NCBI GenBank assembly: GCA_031548025.1
Contig: JAVBRM010000023.1
Span: 62,001 to 126,000 of the forward strand
Length of the DNA: 64,000 bases
Source of the DNA: UBA5239 sp031548025
GTDB taxonomy: Bacteria; Verrucomicrobiota; Lentisphaeria; Victivallales; Victivallaceae
Reading direction: 5' to 3'
The notes below the pieces were generated by a model. That model was given only the letters and a program-made list of their open reading frames with translations, did not search any database and was not told the DNA's origin. The translations under genes and the position numbers were made by a program. Positions 1-8,969 of the stretch are shown piece after piece. Numbering within the stretch: the stretch's first letter is position 1; every line of letters starts with the position of its first letter.

Positions 1-118
1 CACGGGCCATCGCCACCAGAACAATCGGAATCGATAATGAACACAAGGCATATACGGTAAATGCCGAATAACTGGCGTAATCATAACGCCCCAGCACGAG
101 TTTTCTTGAATTATTCAT
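1..118 (-). CDS. MFS-type transporter, N-terminal fragment (cut by window edge)
   Basis: The reading frame starts at the ATG at 118 and runs off the window after 39 codons. The peptide begins MNNSRKLVLGRYDYASYSAF and continues into a hydrophobic stretch (about residues 16-37, with TVYALCSLSIPIVLV), which is how many major facilitator superfamily transporters begin (a basic N-terminus followed by the first membrane helix). It starts 5 nt after the stop of the flavodoxin-like gene on the same strand, so the two are probably co-transcribed. No good Shine-Dalgarno is visible, so translation may be coupled to the upstream gene. Substrate cannot be inferred. MFS is the best guess, but another polytopic membrane protein is possible. 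Confidence 0.6.
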   Translation of the reverse strand, partial: MNNSRKLVLGRYDYASYSAFTVYALCSLSIPIVLVAMAR

Positions 119-123
119 CGGAG

Positions 124-663
124 TTACTTGAGGTCCGCCCCGATTTGAGTGAGCATGGCGAGTTTTTCCTGATCCTTCTCCAGATCGCCGACGGCCAAAG
201 CTTGGATTTTCTCATCGATCACCACTTCCCAGCCAAGGAAATCGGCGATGCACTTGAACTGTTCGGAAATCAGACGGTATTCCGGGTCATCCAGCTCCGC
301 GCCCCCGACAGAAATAATTCCGATCTTCTTATGAGCCTGATGAAATTCTTCATCTTTGGAATAAAATTTATCCAGGGCCAATTTCAGTTGAGCGCTGATT
401 CCCCACCAGTAAACCGGAGTGCCGAAAACGATCAAATCGGCGGCCGCTACCTGATTCATCAGTTCGGCTCCGCCATCCAACAGTACGCAATTGCCGCCGT
501 TAGATTTACAACCATCGCAAGCGATACAGCCGCGCAGTTTCAAGTTTACGACGTTGACTGTTTCCACCTGATGATGTTTTTCCAGTCCGACTTTGAGAGC
601 GTTAAGTGCCTGGACGGTGTTGCCGTTTTTGCGGGGGCTGCCGTTTAGAATCAATATATTCAT
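124..663 (-). CDS. flavodoxin family / NADPH-dependent FMN reductase-like protein
   Basis: A 179-residue protein of the flavodoxin-like fold. The N-terminal beta strand and phosphate loop for FMN are plain (MNILILNGSPRKNGNT). They are followed by a cysteine cluster (GCIACDGCKSNGGNC, about residues 44-58) like that of iron-sulfur flavoproteins and related flavin reductases, and by the FGTPVYWWGIS motif that packs against the flavin. Length is normal for the family. It is probably a soluble cytoplasmic electron-transfer or quinone/flavin reductase. The start is supported by a GAGGA sequence 6 nt upstream. The transporter-like gene follows 5 nt downstream, suggesting a two-gene transcript. Physiological substrate is unknown. 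Confidence 0.85.
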   Translation of the reverse strand: MNILILNGSPRKNGNTVQALNALKVGLEKHHQVETVNVVNLKLRGCIACDGCKSNGGNCVLLDGGAELMNQVAAADLIVFGTPVYWWGISAQLKLALDKFYSKDEEFHQAHKKIGIISVGGAELDDPEYRLISEQFKCIADFLGWEVVIDEKIQALAVGDLEKDQEKLAMLTQIGADLK

Positions 664-678
664 AATTTTCCTCGATTT

Positions 679-717
679 TTAATACAACGAATATACACCG
701 GCTCTCAAAAAACGCAA
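679..717 (-). promoter_or_regulatory. possible promoter of the flavodoxin-like gene
   Basis: On the minus strand two weak sigma70-like pairs overlap here. One is TTGCGT (712-717), 16 nt, TATATT (690-695); the other is TTGAGA (703-708), 18 nt, TATTAA (679-684). Either would give a short leader ahead of the ATG at 663. The assignment is tentative. Confidence 0.35.
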
Positions 718-783
718 TCCCATCCCCGAAAATGACACTGAATTTAATTTGCATTTAAAAAAACAACGTTATATTTTCAATAT

Positions 784-821
784 CTACTGTCAGTGCTGAA
801 ACCAAACAGCACTGACAGTAG
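784..821. other. 15-bp perfect inverted repeat (hairpin 1)
   Basis: The arms CTACTGTCAGTGCTG and CAGCACTGACAGTAG pair perfectly around an 8-nt loop (AAACCAAA). No clean T-run follows on either strand, so an intrinsic terminator is less clear than for the second hairpin. It could be an mRNA-stabilising or protein-binding structure. Confidence 0.7.
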
Positions 822-876
822 CAAAAATAATCGTTTCCGCAAACGTAAAAGTCAGCATTTGCATTTTAAAAAAATA

Positions 877-914
877 TATTGTCAGCGATAAAACCAAGTA
901 TATCGCTGACAATA
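877..914 (-). terminator. hairpin 2, probable intrinsic terminator of the pyruvyl-transferase operon
   Basis: TATTGTCAGCGATA and TATCGCTGACAATA form a 14-bp stem with a 10-nt loop. Read on the minus strand, the right arm is followed after a few bases by a run of seven T (ATATATTTTTTT). That fits a rho-independent terminator about 40 nt past the stop at 953. Confidence 0.6.
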
Positions 915-952
915 GCTATTTAAAAATTCTTATCCGGTGGGATAAGGTTCGG

Positions 953-2368
953 TCAAAAATATTTCATCACCTCTTTGATGGTGCTTTGCGCCGCTCTTTC
1001 CAAGTCGTTGCGGACTTCGCGCAATTGTTCTTTATTCGGATCAGCCAGAGCCGCGGCCAGCATTTGCGCACCGGAATCTTCCACGTCGAGATCGATCAGA
1101 CATTTGTCCAACCCCATGTCGCGGATCATCTGACGCTTGCGGCCGCATTCGGCATAAGGCGTATGCAACACCGGCACCAGATTGCCGATCCCCATGATGA
1201 TCGAATGCATCTCCACACTGACCAGCAGCGCGGCTTTCCGGAATACCGCCAGCGCCTGTTCCGGAGTCCAGAAGAAATCCATGCAAACCGTGGCTTGCCT
1301 GGCCTTTTCGCTCAGACGATCATACAGATAAACTTTGGCCTTGTCATCCTTGAGTGTATCGCGGGTTTCGTGCGCAATCAGGACTTTGCGGCCGGTCTTC
1401 TCGATGTAATTTTCGATCAGGTACTTCATTTGCGCCAGATGGTACTCACCGCGTTCAACGCTGACGGCGCCGCCGGTGGGGTCGTGGTAACGGGCGTCCG
1501 GCGTGGACATCCGCAGGATCACGATCATGTACTCTTCCGGAGAAAAACCATTTTCAGCAAGATATTTATCCGCCCAGGCGGAATCGGCGCGGTTGAAAAA
1601 CACCGTGGTATCCGGCCTGAACCCGTGACTTGGCAAGGAAAATTTTTTCTGATGGAGATAATTCAGCGAATCGGTATCACGGCAATAAACGAACTCGGCG
1701 TCACGGAACAGAGTTTCATAAATCAGGTCCATCGGCCATTCCAACAGGTCGAAAGACTGAGAGCCTATGCCGTACGGGATATGAAGCGCCCGCGCCAACA
1801 GCAGCGACATCGCCAGCGGCAAGGTATAACCGAACAACCGGCGAACGCCGAGCCGCCCGAAATTCAGGGTCGTGCCGGAGTTATAGTAGACGAACCCGGC
1901 ATCGGAGAATGCCGCCGCCAGTTTCGGGAAATGAATTTTCATATCCTCGAAGATTTCCAGCGAAAAACGATTCAGCAGATCATCGGCTAATTTTGCCGCT
2001 TCGAAGCTGGATAATGTTCCATTGCGGAACTGTTCAAGCTTGACTGGACTCCAGCGCTTCTGCAGATTTGCCCAGGCCTGGCCTTTGACCTGAATCTTTT
2101 CAATTTCCGCCGAGGCGGCGCCGGGCAGCGGATCGCTGCCGATCAGGTCGAAAAACGGCATAGGCAACACTTCGCACAACTCATTGTACTCCGGCAGAGC
2201 ATCCCGGTAATGAGTATAGCACTCATCGCTTTCCGGCAGATAGGTAATTAACTTCACCGGCAACCCGGGGCATTGTTTTTTGAGCAGCTCCATCATTCCG
2301 GCCTGGATGCCCATGTCGCCGATGTTGTTGATGCTCCACGCATATGTCAGTAACAAATGCTTCATGTT
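953..2368 (-). CDS. polysaccharide pyruvyl transferase family protein
   Basis: 471 residues. The N-terminus (YAWSINNIGDMGIQAGMMEL) carries the N-x-GD signature of the polysaccharide pyruvyl transferase family (PF04230 type). The C-terminal half has the Rossmann-like glycosyltransferase-B region (RMSTPDARYHDPTGG, then VSVEMHSIIMGIGNLVPV). Such enzymes move pyruvyl or related groups onto surface sugars; substrate and acceptor here are unknown. I chose the ATG at 2368 because AAAGGA precedes it by 6 nt. The upstream in-frame ATG at 2380 overlaps the previous stop and lacks a ribosome binding site. It is the last gene of the run descending from the GntR-type regulator, 8 nt after the GH123-like gene. 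There is no signal peptide, so it probably acts in the cytoplasm. Confidence 0.8.
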   Translation of the reverse strand, partial: NMKHLLLTYAWSINNIGDMGIQAGMMELLKKQCPGLPVKLITYLPESDECYTHYRDALPEYNELCEVLPMPFFDLIGSDPLPGAASAEIEKIQVKGQAWANLQKRWSPVKLEQFRNGTLSSFEAAKLADDLLNRFSLEIFEDMKIHFPKLAAAFSDAGFVYYNSGTTLNFGRLGVRRLFGYTLPLAMSLLLARALHIPYGIGSQSFDLLEWPMDLIYETLFRDAEFVYCRDTDSLNYLHQKKFSLPSHGFRPDTTVFFNRADSAWADKYLAENGFSPEEYMIVILRMSTPDARYHDPTGGAVSVERGEYHLAQMKYLIENYIEKTGRKVLIAHETRDTLKDDKAKVYLYDRLSEKARQATVCMDFFWTPEQALAVFRKAALLVSVEMHSIIMGIGNLVPVLHTPYAECGRKRQMIRDMGLDKCLIDLDVEDSGAQMLAAALADPNKEQLREVRNDLERAAQSTIKEVMKYF

Positions 2369-2376
2369 TCGTCCTT

Positions 2377-4623
2377 TCATTTCTGTTTATTTATGTCGAT
2401 AATCAGCATTGCCGCGTCGCGACGCTGCTTGCGCATGACTTCAATGGGCGTCCCTTCCTTGCGGGACAGCGATTCCAGCAGTTCGTTCGCGGATTTTTTC
2501 TGGGCATTTCCCTCGGGAAGCGCTGTCGCGGCTTTTTGCAGGATGGTGAAATACTCGAAATCTTCAATACCGTCGCGTATTGCCTCGGCGCGCAGAGTCG
2601 GCAGGAATTGCCCGTTCGGCCCCATGCAAAAATAGGATCCGCCGCCATTCGTCCAGGGATAACTTTCCGGATTCCAACCGGTAACCGGCGCGGTCGTAAT
2701 CGGTTTATCGTTGTTGAACCAACGCGAAACCGTCCAGACCAGCCAGCCGTTAATCTTGTTGGCAAAGGCCATGCAGCCGAGCTGAGCACGGATATCCGCC
2801 AATGAATCTCTATCGATAGTCATCTTGGTTGTATAGTACCAGACTTCTTTGCCACGCGCCCTGGCGGCTTGCGCCCTTTCATAATTATATACCCAAATAC
2901 CGGGAATCCAACCATCGAGATATTGTCCCAGAGAATTGTCTGCTCCATAGCTGTGATCTCCAAGAGTGCTGACCACTTTCAGGTCTGGAAAATGCGATTT
3001 CAGTTCAGCCAGCAACTCGACAATCGCCGGCCATTCCGAAGGGGTCGCCTCATCGAAGCCGTAGCAATAGGCAAACTGATAAAGTCCCGCGGCCTTGAGT
3101 TCCGGAATTCTCTTGCTCAGAATTTCGATATATTTTTTCTTCCAATTTTCCGGATAATGGCGCTGCTCATCCGGAGAAAGTTTATGCCAGGCCGCTTTGG
3201 ATTGTTCGGGCTTCAATCCGGCGCCGGTATGCATAGCCTGACGGGGTAGCTTCAAGTAAACAATCGGCAGAAAATTCAAGCCGTGTGCCGCAGCCCGCCG
3301 GTAGGACTCCAGATCCGGCAACACAGGTTCTCCATAACTGCCGCTGTCGGAGTAAATGGAAAATCCATTGAGGTGATAATTCACCAGGATATATTCCTGC
3401 AGTGCATCCCTACGTTCACCCAATACTTTGGAGCCGTAAACCGCGGTCGCGGTCTTCAGACTCATTCGTTCCGGCAGAGCGAAATCATAAACCTTGACTT
3501 CCACCGGCAAAGTGGTTTTGTAATCTTTGGAGCTCAGGGTTACGAAACCGCGATAAATTCCAGGAACGGTATCCTTGCCGGTTTTAAAGCGGACCAACCA
3601 GCTTTGCGACTGATTCGGGGCCAGCTCCGTTACAGTATGGGTAAATTCCAGAACCGGATCCGGGTAATAACCACGATAATAACTGACCGCCCGGGAATTT
3701 TTCACTTCGACCAATCCGACCGGAGCGGTAACGGGAGCGGGGAGCTGCTTGTCGGCACAAACAAAATCACTGACCGAAATCGAAAGATTTTCCAACTTTT
3801 TATCAGCAGGGGCAATCGTAACAAGTTGCAGACATTCCGCTTCATTGCGGGCGAGTTCGACAGAAGCGGTATCTGGAAGTTCAGCGATAAAACTGCCGGC
3901 GAACGGCAGAGGTTTTTCCAGGATATCCGCGACGCCGAGTGCGAAACCATTATGTTTGAAACGACGCTGATTCAGTTGACGGAGTTGTTCCATTTGCGAC
4001 TGCCGCAGCAGGGTCGCAAGTTTTTCGTATTGAGCGGCAGCATCCGCCAAGGTAATATTACCATTGCGGCAATCTTCACTCAATTTCTCCGTATTTGCGG
4101 CATTTTCGAGGTTATTTAATTTATGAAACCCCGAGGACAAGCTCGAAATTTTCTCTGCCAGGGTATTGATCAGGGATATCCGGTAAATAGTGAATTGCGA
4201 GGCAAGCAATGGCCGGCCCCGATATATAATGAGCGTTTTCATCCTGGCAAGATTCGAGCGTTGCGAATTAAGACCAACTCGTATTGTGATCCGGTTGCCA
4301 TCGTCAATATTATACGACTCGTAATATTTACCGCCGTCCATATCCCGAAAATTAAATGATATTGTCTGGGCCAAACCGCCGCTGAGCGCAAGATCCACCT
4401 CAACATAATCATATTTCGAGCAATCAACAGGAAGAGACAATATGACCCCGGGCCAGGTGTTTTTCAACGTCGCGTCATAGGCCGGTAAATCAATAATCAA
4501 CGCCCCGGAGTCATCATTTCTGATCACCGCTCCATAGTCGGGACTCACTTTATCCACCTGAAGCGGCAGCTCCATTCCAACAGCTTGCACGCACATGGCC
4601 AAAATAACAAGAATTCTTTTCAT
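2377..4623 (-). CDS. exported GH123-like / DUF4091 glycoside hydrolase
   Basis: 748 residues with a signal peptide (MKRILVILAMCVQAVGM). An N-terminal beta-sandwich region (about 20-400) is followed by a catalytic-type (beta/alpha)8 domain. In this, YCYGFDEATPSEW (about residues 520-530) matches the Asp-Glu pair that in GH123 N-acetyl-beta-galactosaminidases forms the catalytic dyad of a substrate-assisted mechanism. The C-terminus (GPNGQFLPTLRAEAIRDGIEDFEYFTIL) is the hallmark of DUF4091. Activity on a GalNAc-type glycan is a family-based guess. The start at 4623 is preceded by AAGGAG at 9 nt; the upstream TTG at 4632 is disfavoured. It lies between a pseudopilin and the pyruvyl transferase, with gaps of 20 and 8 nt, consistent with one operon. 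Confidence 0.8.
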   Translation of the reverse strand: MKRILVILAMCVQAVGMELPLQVDKVSPDYGAVIRNDDSGALIIDLPAYDATLKNTWPGVILSLPVDCSKYDYVEVDLALSGGLAQTISFNFRDMDGGKYYESYNIDDGNRITIRVGLNSQRSNLARMKTLIIYRGRPLLASQFTIYRISLINTLAEKISSLSSGFHKLNNLENAANTEKLSEDCRNGNITLADAAAQYEKLATLLRQSQMEQLRQLNQRRFKHNGFALGVADILEKPLPFAGSFIAELPDTASVELARNEAECLQLVTIAPADKKLENLSISVSDFVCADKQLPAPVTAPVGLVEVKNSRAVSYYRGYYPDPVLEFTHTVTELAPNQSQSWLVRFKTGKDTVPGIYRGFVTLSSKDYKTTLPVEVKVYDFALPERMSLKTATAVYGSKVLGERRDALQEYILVNYHLNGFSIYSDSGSYGEPVLPDLESYRRAAAHGLNFLPIVYLKLPRQAMHTGAGLKPEQSKAAWHKLSPDEQRHYPENWKKKYIEILSKRIPELKAAGLYQFAYCYGFDEATPSEWPAIVELLAELKSHFPDLKVVSTLGDHSYGADNSLGQYLDGWIPGIWVYNYERAQAARARGKEVWYYTTKMTIDRDSLADIRAQLGCMAFANKINGWLVWTVSRWFNNDKPITTAPVTGWNPESYPWTNGGGSYFCMGPNGQFLPTLRAEAIRDGIEDFEYFTILQKAATALPEGNAQKKSANELLESLSRKEGTPIEVMRKQRRDAAMLIIDINKQK

Positions 4624-4643
4624 TAAGCACAACTCCTTGACAA

Positions 4644-5294
4644 TTAATAAATCCCAGTTAAAGTAATAAATTTGACATTTTTAAGATCGGATTGCGAAAG
4701 CGTTTCAATATGGCCATCGCCATATAGCCAGTTAGCTTTTCCCTGATGCCGCAAATGCACATTGGAATTGGTGGCACTGCTGCCGATCGCATAGCGTTGA
4801 GTATCATCTATCCTGGAATCGGCAATATAGATGAATTCAGATGGGCGGTCAAGCTTGAAAGCGGCCCAGGCGCCGCTGGCCGGCGCGGTAATCGGTTTAT
4901 GCCCGATCCGGTAGGGGCGACTGCCGGTATTCAGTAGTCCGTAAATCTGACTGCGATGTACAAAGACGTGAGGGAAATAACTCGGACAAACTATCAGTGT
5001 CGGTTTGCCGACTACCGGTTTCAGCATAAATTTGTATTCCCATAACACTTCAGCCCAGTTGAAGCCGGTCGCATCCGGAAAATCCTGCCAGACTGGGGTG
5101 CTCCAGCCGTCGAAAGTGTCCGCATACTGGGCTTGGAGCAATCCGATCTGCTTCAGGTTGCTGACGCATTTGATTGCCTGCGCCTTTTTGCGCGCCTGGC
5201 TCAGCGCGGGCAGTAACATCGCCGCCAGAATCGCGATGATCGCGATCACGACCAGGAGTTCAATGAGTGTGAAATTTTTCCGTCTTATCATCAT
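4644..5294 (-). CDS. prepilin-type pseudopilin with H-X9-DG motif
   Basis: 216 residues. A basic leader (MMIRRKN) precedes FTLIELLVVIAIIAILAAML, the type IV prepilin cleavage/methylation segment with the conserved Glu at mature position 5; cleavage is expected before Phe. A short alpha-helical spine (LPALSQARKKAQAIKCVSNL) leads into a variable globular domain. The C-terminus has a perfect H-X9-DG motif (RHQGKANWLYGDGH). Proteins of this type (TIGR02532 plus TIGR04294) are abundant in Planctomycetes and Lentisphaerota. They are presumed substrates of a prepilin peptidase and a type II secretion or pilus assembly system, neither of which is encoded here. GGAG lies 5-8 nt upstream of the two adjacent ATGs. 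It sits between two exported glycosidase-like genes. Confidence 0.9.
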   Translation of the reverse strand: MMIRRKNFTLIELLVVIAIIAILAAMLLPALSQARKKAQAIKCVSNLKQIGLLQAQYADTFDGWSTPVWQDFPDATGFNWAEVLWEYKFMLKPVVGKPTLIVCPSYFPHVFVHRSQIYGLLNTGSRPYRIGHKPITAPASGAWAAFKLDRPSEFIYIADSRIDDTQRYAIGSSATNSNVHLRHQGKANWLYGDGHIETLSQSDLKNVKFITLTGIY

Positions 5295-5359
5295 TATTTC
5301 TCCACTTTTTTTGGTTTAATTACATGATGTTTGTTCATTAAAAATCGTCCTTATTGCAA

Positions 5360-8300
5360 TCAATCATTTTGCCGGAGTCGCCAGGCGGCCCAGTCCGGCA
5401 ATTCCGAGGCACTGCCGATGTAAAGATGCTGAACCGATTCCAAGGTATTTTCGGCCAGCGGATTGCGATCCAGATAGCCGATAATGTATATCTTATCGGC
5501 ATTGCCGACATTGACAAAAGCATTGGGCTGACCGCCGCCGGAAATCACCGCCAGGGCGCTGGTTCCGTCGCTCAGGCCGCTCCAGGCAGGTTTGCCGCCG
5601 GAATTTTTCAGATTGCCCTTTTGAGAGGCCAAAGGCCGATCGCCGGAACTCATTACGACGGCGTGCCAAATCCGGGCGGTGTCATTGAAAAAGCTGAATT
5701 GATTGAGCCGGGGCATACGGATTTGCCCCGATTCGCGTTGGCGCAACGTGGTTTTCACGTCAATGACCGGAGTACCGGCGTAAAATGTGTAGTGCGCCGT
5801 ACCGGTAATCGCTCCGTCGCCGGTGAAATCAAATTCCAATTGCAATTCGGCACGCTCGGAGTCATGTTTGATCAAGGTGAATTTTTTCAGAGTCTTAGCG
5901 TCCAATCGTCCCGCGTGGCAGGAAACCGCATTGCGGTTCAAAGCTTCGGAGGCGAGCGTCAGGCCGCTCTTGCGCCAGACGATTTCGACCAGGTCGCCGA
6001 TGGCGCGGCGAAATGTAAGTTGATAATAAGCGTTGCCGATCTGAAGCAGTTTAGCGGATTCCTCAATCTGCAACCGGTCTTCGCTGTTCGGAGCCACTGT
6101 CGCGTGTTTGATGGATTTGGAAGCGGCGCCGGCTTGCGGTGCGCATGTGAAATCCGTGTCGGGAGGCGACTGCAAGACGGCGAGCAAACGCGCCTGTTCA
6201 CCGTATGTACCGAGTTTCACCTGATTTTTGCCGGGGTGCAGTTCGGCAAGCAATGTGCGGTCGGAAACATCGTAAAGTTTCGCCGCCGCCGGTACGTTCA
6301 AAGTCAATTCGGCCTCCGGCAGCGTTTCATGATAATAGTCGCTGATCAGAATCGCGGCATCGTTCCCCAGCCGTAATCCGGCGGCGCGCATGTGGGTGCC
6401 GGAAACCCGCAAGTCGGTCATAACTTCACCGTCCACGATAATATCTTCCAGCGGGCGTACCATGTTCATGACTTCGGCGAGCCGCCGCATATCCAGCGCG
6501 TCCCATCCGAGCCACGGCCAGGTGGTAAAACCATAGGCGCCGTTGAGAAAAGTTTCCAGCAACATGTATTTCAGATTGATGGCATCGCATTCGTAGTCGG
6601 CCCCGGCGCCGCCGCACAGCCATGGGATGATCTTGGAGGAGCCGACTTGCCGCCGGGTGTTGCGAATGGTATCCGCCATGCGCTTGGCGTCGCCGGAATA
6701 GTAACAGCTCGGCATGCAGATATCCACCGCTCCCGACTTGGTCAGTTCATCGTAACGCATGAACTGGTGATAAATCTTGCCCGGGGTGACATCGTAAAAA
6801 CCAACCTGGCAAAGTTCCGAACTTTTGCCTTCGTCTCGCAGCCGTTGCTGATAGCCGACGCGCAAGGCGTTGTAAAAGTCGCAGCCCAATTGCAGTTTGA
6901 ACAGTACCCACGCCTCATGGTATTCGGGATACGGGGTGGGATTCTTTTCAAATTCGCGCGGCGAAAGCGGTTTTTTGCCAGGGTGGTGTTGCTGGAAATA
7001 ATTCTTGAACTGTTCCAGACAACGCTCACAAAAACAGTATTCCGCCTTTTTCCAGGTTTCCGTATCCCAGTATACCGTGCTGATGCCGGCAGCGGCGGCG
7101 ATGGTGCATTTGTCCAGCTCGGCGCGAAACGCTTTCCCGCGATAACTCGGGCAGAGTTCCGGAAAACGTCTGCCGTCCAGCGCCGCCACCCACGCTTCGG
7201 GATCGTCCTTCAAACCCGGTACCCGGTGGGTCGGGGAAGCGTTGGCGATGATCCGCATGCCGTTGGCCGCGCATTGCCCGGCCAGTCGGCGCAAACTTTC
7301 CGGATCGGTTTCACGGCCGCTGGTGGACACGGTGTTGACGCCGATTTGACGTTGAACTTTAAAAAAATCCGGCCAGGTGTCAGTGACTCCAGGACCGCAG
7401 AACCCGAAGCCGGCGAGCAGTCGCCGGGGAATGCGGCGGCAAGCCTGAAACTCGACGCACTCCACCGGCAGCGTCTGCAAGTCCTGTTCGCCGCCGGGAT
7501 AACGGATCTGATAAAAAACCTCCGTCCGTTCGCCGGGCTTGAGCGAAGTACCGATAAACATCGACAGCACATTATAATAATAAGTACGGGGGTTGATGGT
7601 AAACGAATAGCGCTGGTAATTTTTACCGCGGTGTTGGATTGCGACCGGGTTATCCGGCTGCAATTTACCCGGGAAGAATTGCAGTTCCGGCGGCAAGTCC
7701 AGAATCAACTCCACATTTTTTACGGATTTCGGCAATTGCGAAGACATGCCGAAATATACCGGAGTGGCAAAAGCGTCGCTAAGATAGAGCGTGTCATCGG
7801 CAAACAGCATTTTCGCGCCACCGGAATCGGAGCTGTTCCACAACTCCGAAGCCGCTTGGACTTCAGAAGCTTTACGCTCAGTGGCGAACCGAACGTTATG
7901 GGTGCGGTGCAAACTCCCGGCGTCAAGGCGCAGCCGCAAATCGGCATACCCGGCGGACGGCGCGGCGATTGAAAATTTATACAGTTTCCCGGCGGTCAAT
8001 TCCCCGCAACTCAGCTTTTGAGCTATGCCGCCGTTTAATGAATATTCGATAGCGACCGCTTTCAGGGTAACTGCCGGGAAAATGGTCAGTTCCGAACCGT
8101 TGATTCCACCAGTATATTCGGGGGCGGCAAAGTGAACGTTACTCCCGGGCGTTCCGAGGATAACATCGATTTCGGTGCGCCAGACGCCATTGTCCAGCAA
8201 GTTGGCTTGCGGTGCGAGAAATTCGGAGCTGAAATGGACCGGCGATCCCGTCCATGCATAGAAACGATCCAATTTGTCGGCACGCGTCACCATAGCTATT

Positions 8301-8950
8301 CCATAGGATGACGCGATTCCGGTGGCAGCGATCCACGGCTCGGAGAGATCATTTAAAATATTGTGCCGCTGGGTGGTTTCGACGATGTTGCCCGTATAGA
8401 GCCCACGGCGGGTTTGCCCGAAAATATTGACGGTACGTTTTTCTGTAGCATCCGGGGGCAGAGCGATTTCGCTTTGAATCCACGGCGAGAGTTTCCCGGT
8501 CTGGTGCCCGGCAGCAATTTCCAGAGCCGCGCGCAACCGGGATTCGCCTTTTTTCAAACTGTACCGCCAACTCAACTGCATATCTTTGGCCGCCCCGCCG
8601 GTGGCGGTGGCGCGCGCCATTATTACGGCTTCCGTGCCGGGCTGAACCATGCTTTCCAGGTTGAATTCGGTATGGTAAAGAGTGGTATCGCGGGGCGTTT
8701 CGATGATTTTCAACCGGAACATTCCATTCGCCGCGCCTCCCTGGGTGGTGTATTCGCGTTGATTGCGCTTGTCGATAAGCGAAATGAGCTTACCGCCGGC
8801 CGGCGCGACCACTGCACGAATGAATTCGTTTTCCAGATAATAAGTGCCGTCGGCGTTTTTACCCGCGCCCACGTCGTCAGCGACGACACCGCATAGCCCC
8901 AAGGTGAAGATCAGTGACAGTATTGAATAACGGAAAAGTACGGATAACAT
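5360..8950 (-). CDS. very large exported putative glycoside hydrolase with DxE / CFCxxC barrel
   Basis: 1196 residues with an N-terminal hydrophobic signal (LFRYSILSLIFTLGLCGVVA). Residues about 30-490 look like beta-sandwich modules, with a mutarotase-like opening YYLENEFIRAVVAPAGGKLI. Residues about 505-830 form a probable (beta/alpha)8 barrel beginning LLAGFGFCGPGVTD. It contains VYWDTETW and, about 10 residues later, YCFCERCLEQF. The C-terminal 250 residues are again beta-rich. A carboxylate pair next to a Cys-x-Cys-x2-Cys motif recurs in the plus-strand protein at 12697-15825, so the two are probably distant paralogs. A glycosidase role is inferred from architecture and neighbours; I cannot assign a GH family. 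AAGGA sits 7 nt before the ATG. It lies 19 nt past one pseudopilin and 65 nt before the next. Confidence 0.75.
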   Translation of the reverse strand: MLSVLFRYSILSLIFTLGLCGVVADDVGAGKNADGTYYLENEFIRAVVAPAGGKLISLIDKRNQREYTTQGGAANGMFRLKIIETPRDTTLYHTEFNLESMVQPGTEAVIMARATATGGAAKDMQLSWRYSLKKGESRLRAALEIAAGHQTGKLSPWIQSEIALPPDATEKRTVNIFGQTRRGLYTGNIVETTQRHNILNDLSEPWIAATGIASSYGIAMVTRADKLDRFYAWTGSPVHFSSEFLAPQANLLDNGVWRTEIDVILGTPGSNVHFAAPEYTGGINGSELTIFPAVTLKAVAIEYSLNGGIAQKLSCGELTAGKLYKFSIAAPSAGYADLRLRLDAGSLHRTHNVRFATERKASEVQAASELWNSSDSGGAKMLFADDTLYLSDAFATPVYFGMSSQLPKSVKNVELILDLPPELQFFPGKLQPDNPVAIQHRGKNYQRYSFTINPRTYYYNVLSMFIGTSLKPGERTEVFYQIRYPGGEQDLQTLPVECVEFQACRRIPRRLLAGFGFCGPGVTDTWPDFFKVQRQIGVNTVSTSGRETDPESLRRLAGQCAANGMRIIANASPTHRVPGLKDDPEAWVAALDGRRFPELCPSYRGKAFRAELDKCTIAAAAGISTVYWDTETWKKAEYCFCERCLEQFKNYFQQHHPGKKPLSPREFEKNPTPYPEYHEAWVLFKLQLGCDFYNALRVGYQQRLRDEGKSSELCQVGFYDVTPGKIYHQFMRYDELTKSGAVDICMPSCYYSGDAKRMADTIRNTRRQVGSSKIIPWLCGGAGADYECDAINLKYMLLETFLNGAYGFTTWPWLGWDALDMRRLAEVMNMVRPLEDIIVDGEVMTDLRVSGTHMRAAGLRLGNDAAILISDYYHETLPEAELTLNVPAAAKLYDVSDRTLLAELHPGKNQVKLGTYGEQARLLAVLQSPPDTDFTCAPQAGAASKSIKHATVAPNSEDRLQIEESAKLLQIGNAYYQLTFRRAIGDLVEIVWRKSGLTLASEALNRNAVSCHAGRLDAKTLKKFTLIKHDSERAELQLEFDFTGDGAITGTAHYTFYAGTPVIDVKTTLRQRESGQIRMPRLNQFSFFNDTARIWHAVVMSSGDRPLASQKGNLKNSGGKPAWSGLSDGTSALAVISGGGQPNAFVNVGNADKIYIIGYLDRNPLAENTLESVQHLYIGSASELPDWAAWRLRQND

Positions 8951-8969
8951 TTCTTAATCCTTCGTTTTT

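Larger units (their letters stand above)
751..915. repeat. two tandem, diverged hairpin units in the intergenic region
   Basis: The 289-nt gap between the flavodoxin-like and pyruvyl-transferase genes contains two copies of one design about 110 nt apart. Each has an A-rich lead beginning TTTGCATTT(T)AAAAAA, then a long hairpin with GTCAG/CTGAC in the stem and AAACCAA at the start of the loop. Unit 1 spans 751-821 and unit 2 spans 861-915. The outer stem bases differ between units while pairing is kept. Reading the minus strand, unit 2 lies about 40 nt past the stop of the pyruvyl-transferase gene, so terminator function is plausible. Confidence 0.6.

Noticed and set aside
5354..7972. Long plus-strand open frames antisense to the 1196-residue exported protein
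   Set aside because: Low-complexity Arg/Gln/Gly-rich translations typical of antisense frames in GC-rich genes; the minus-strand protein has a signal peptide, a ribosome binding site and a coherent domain order.
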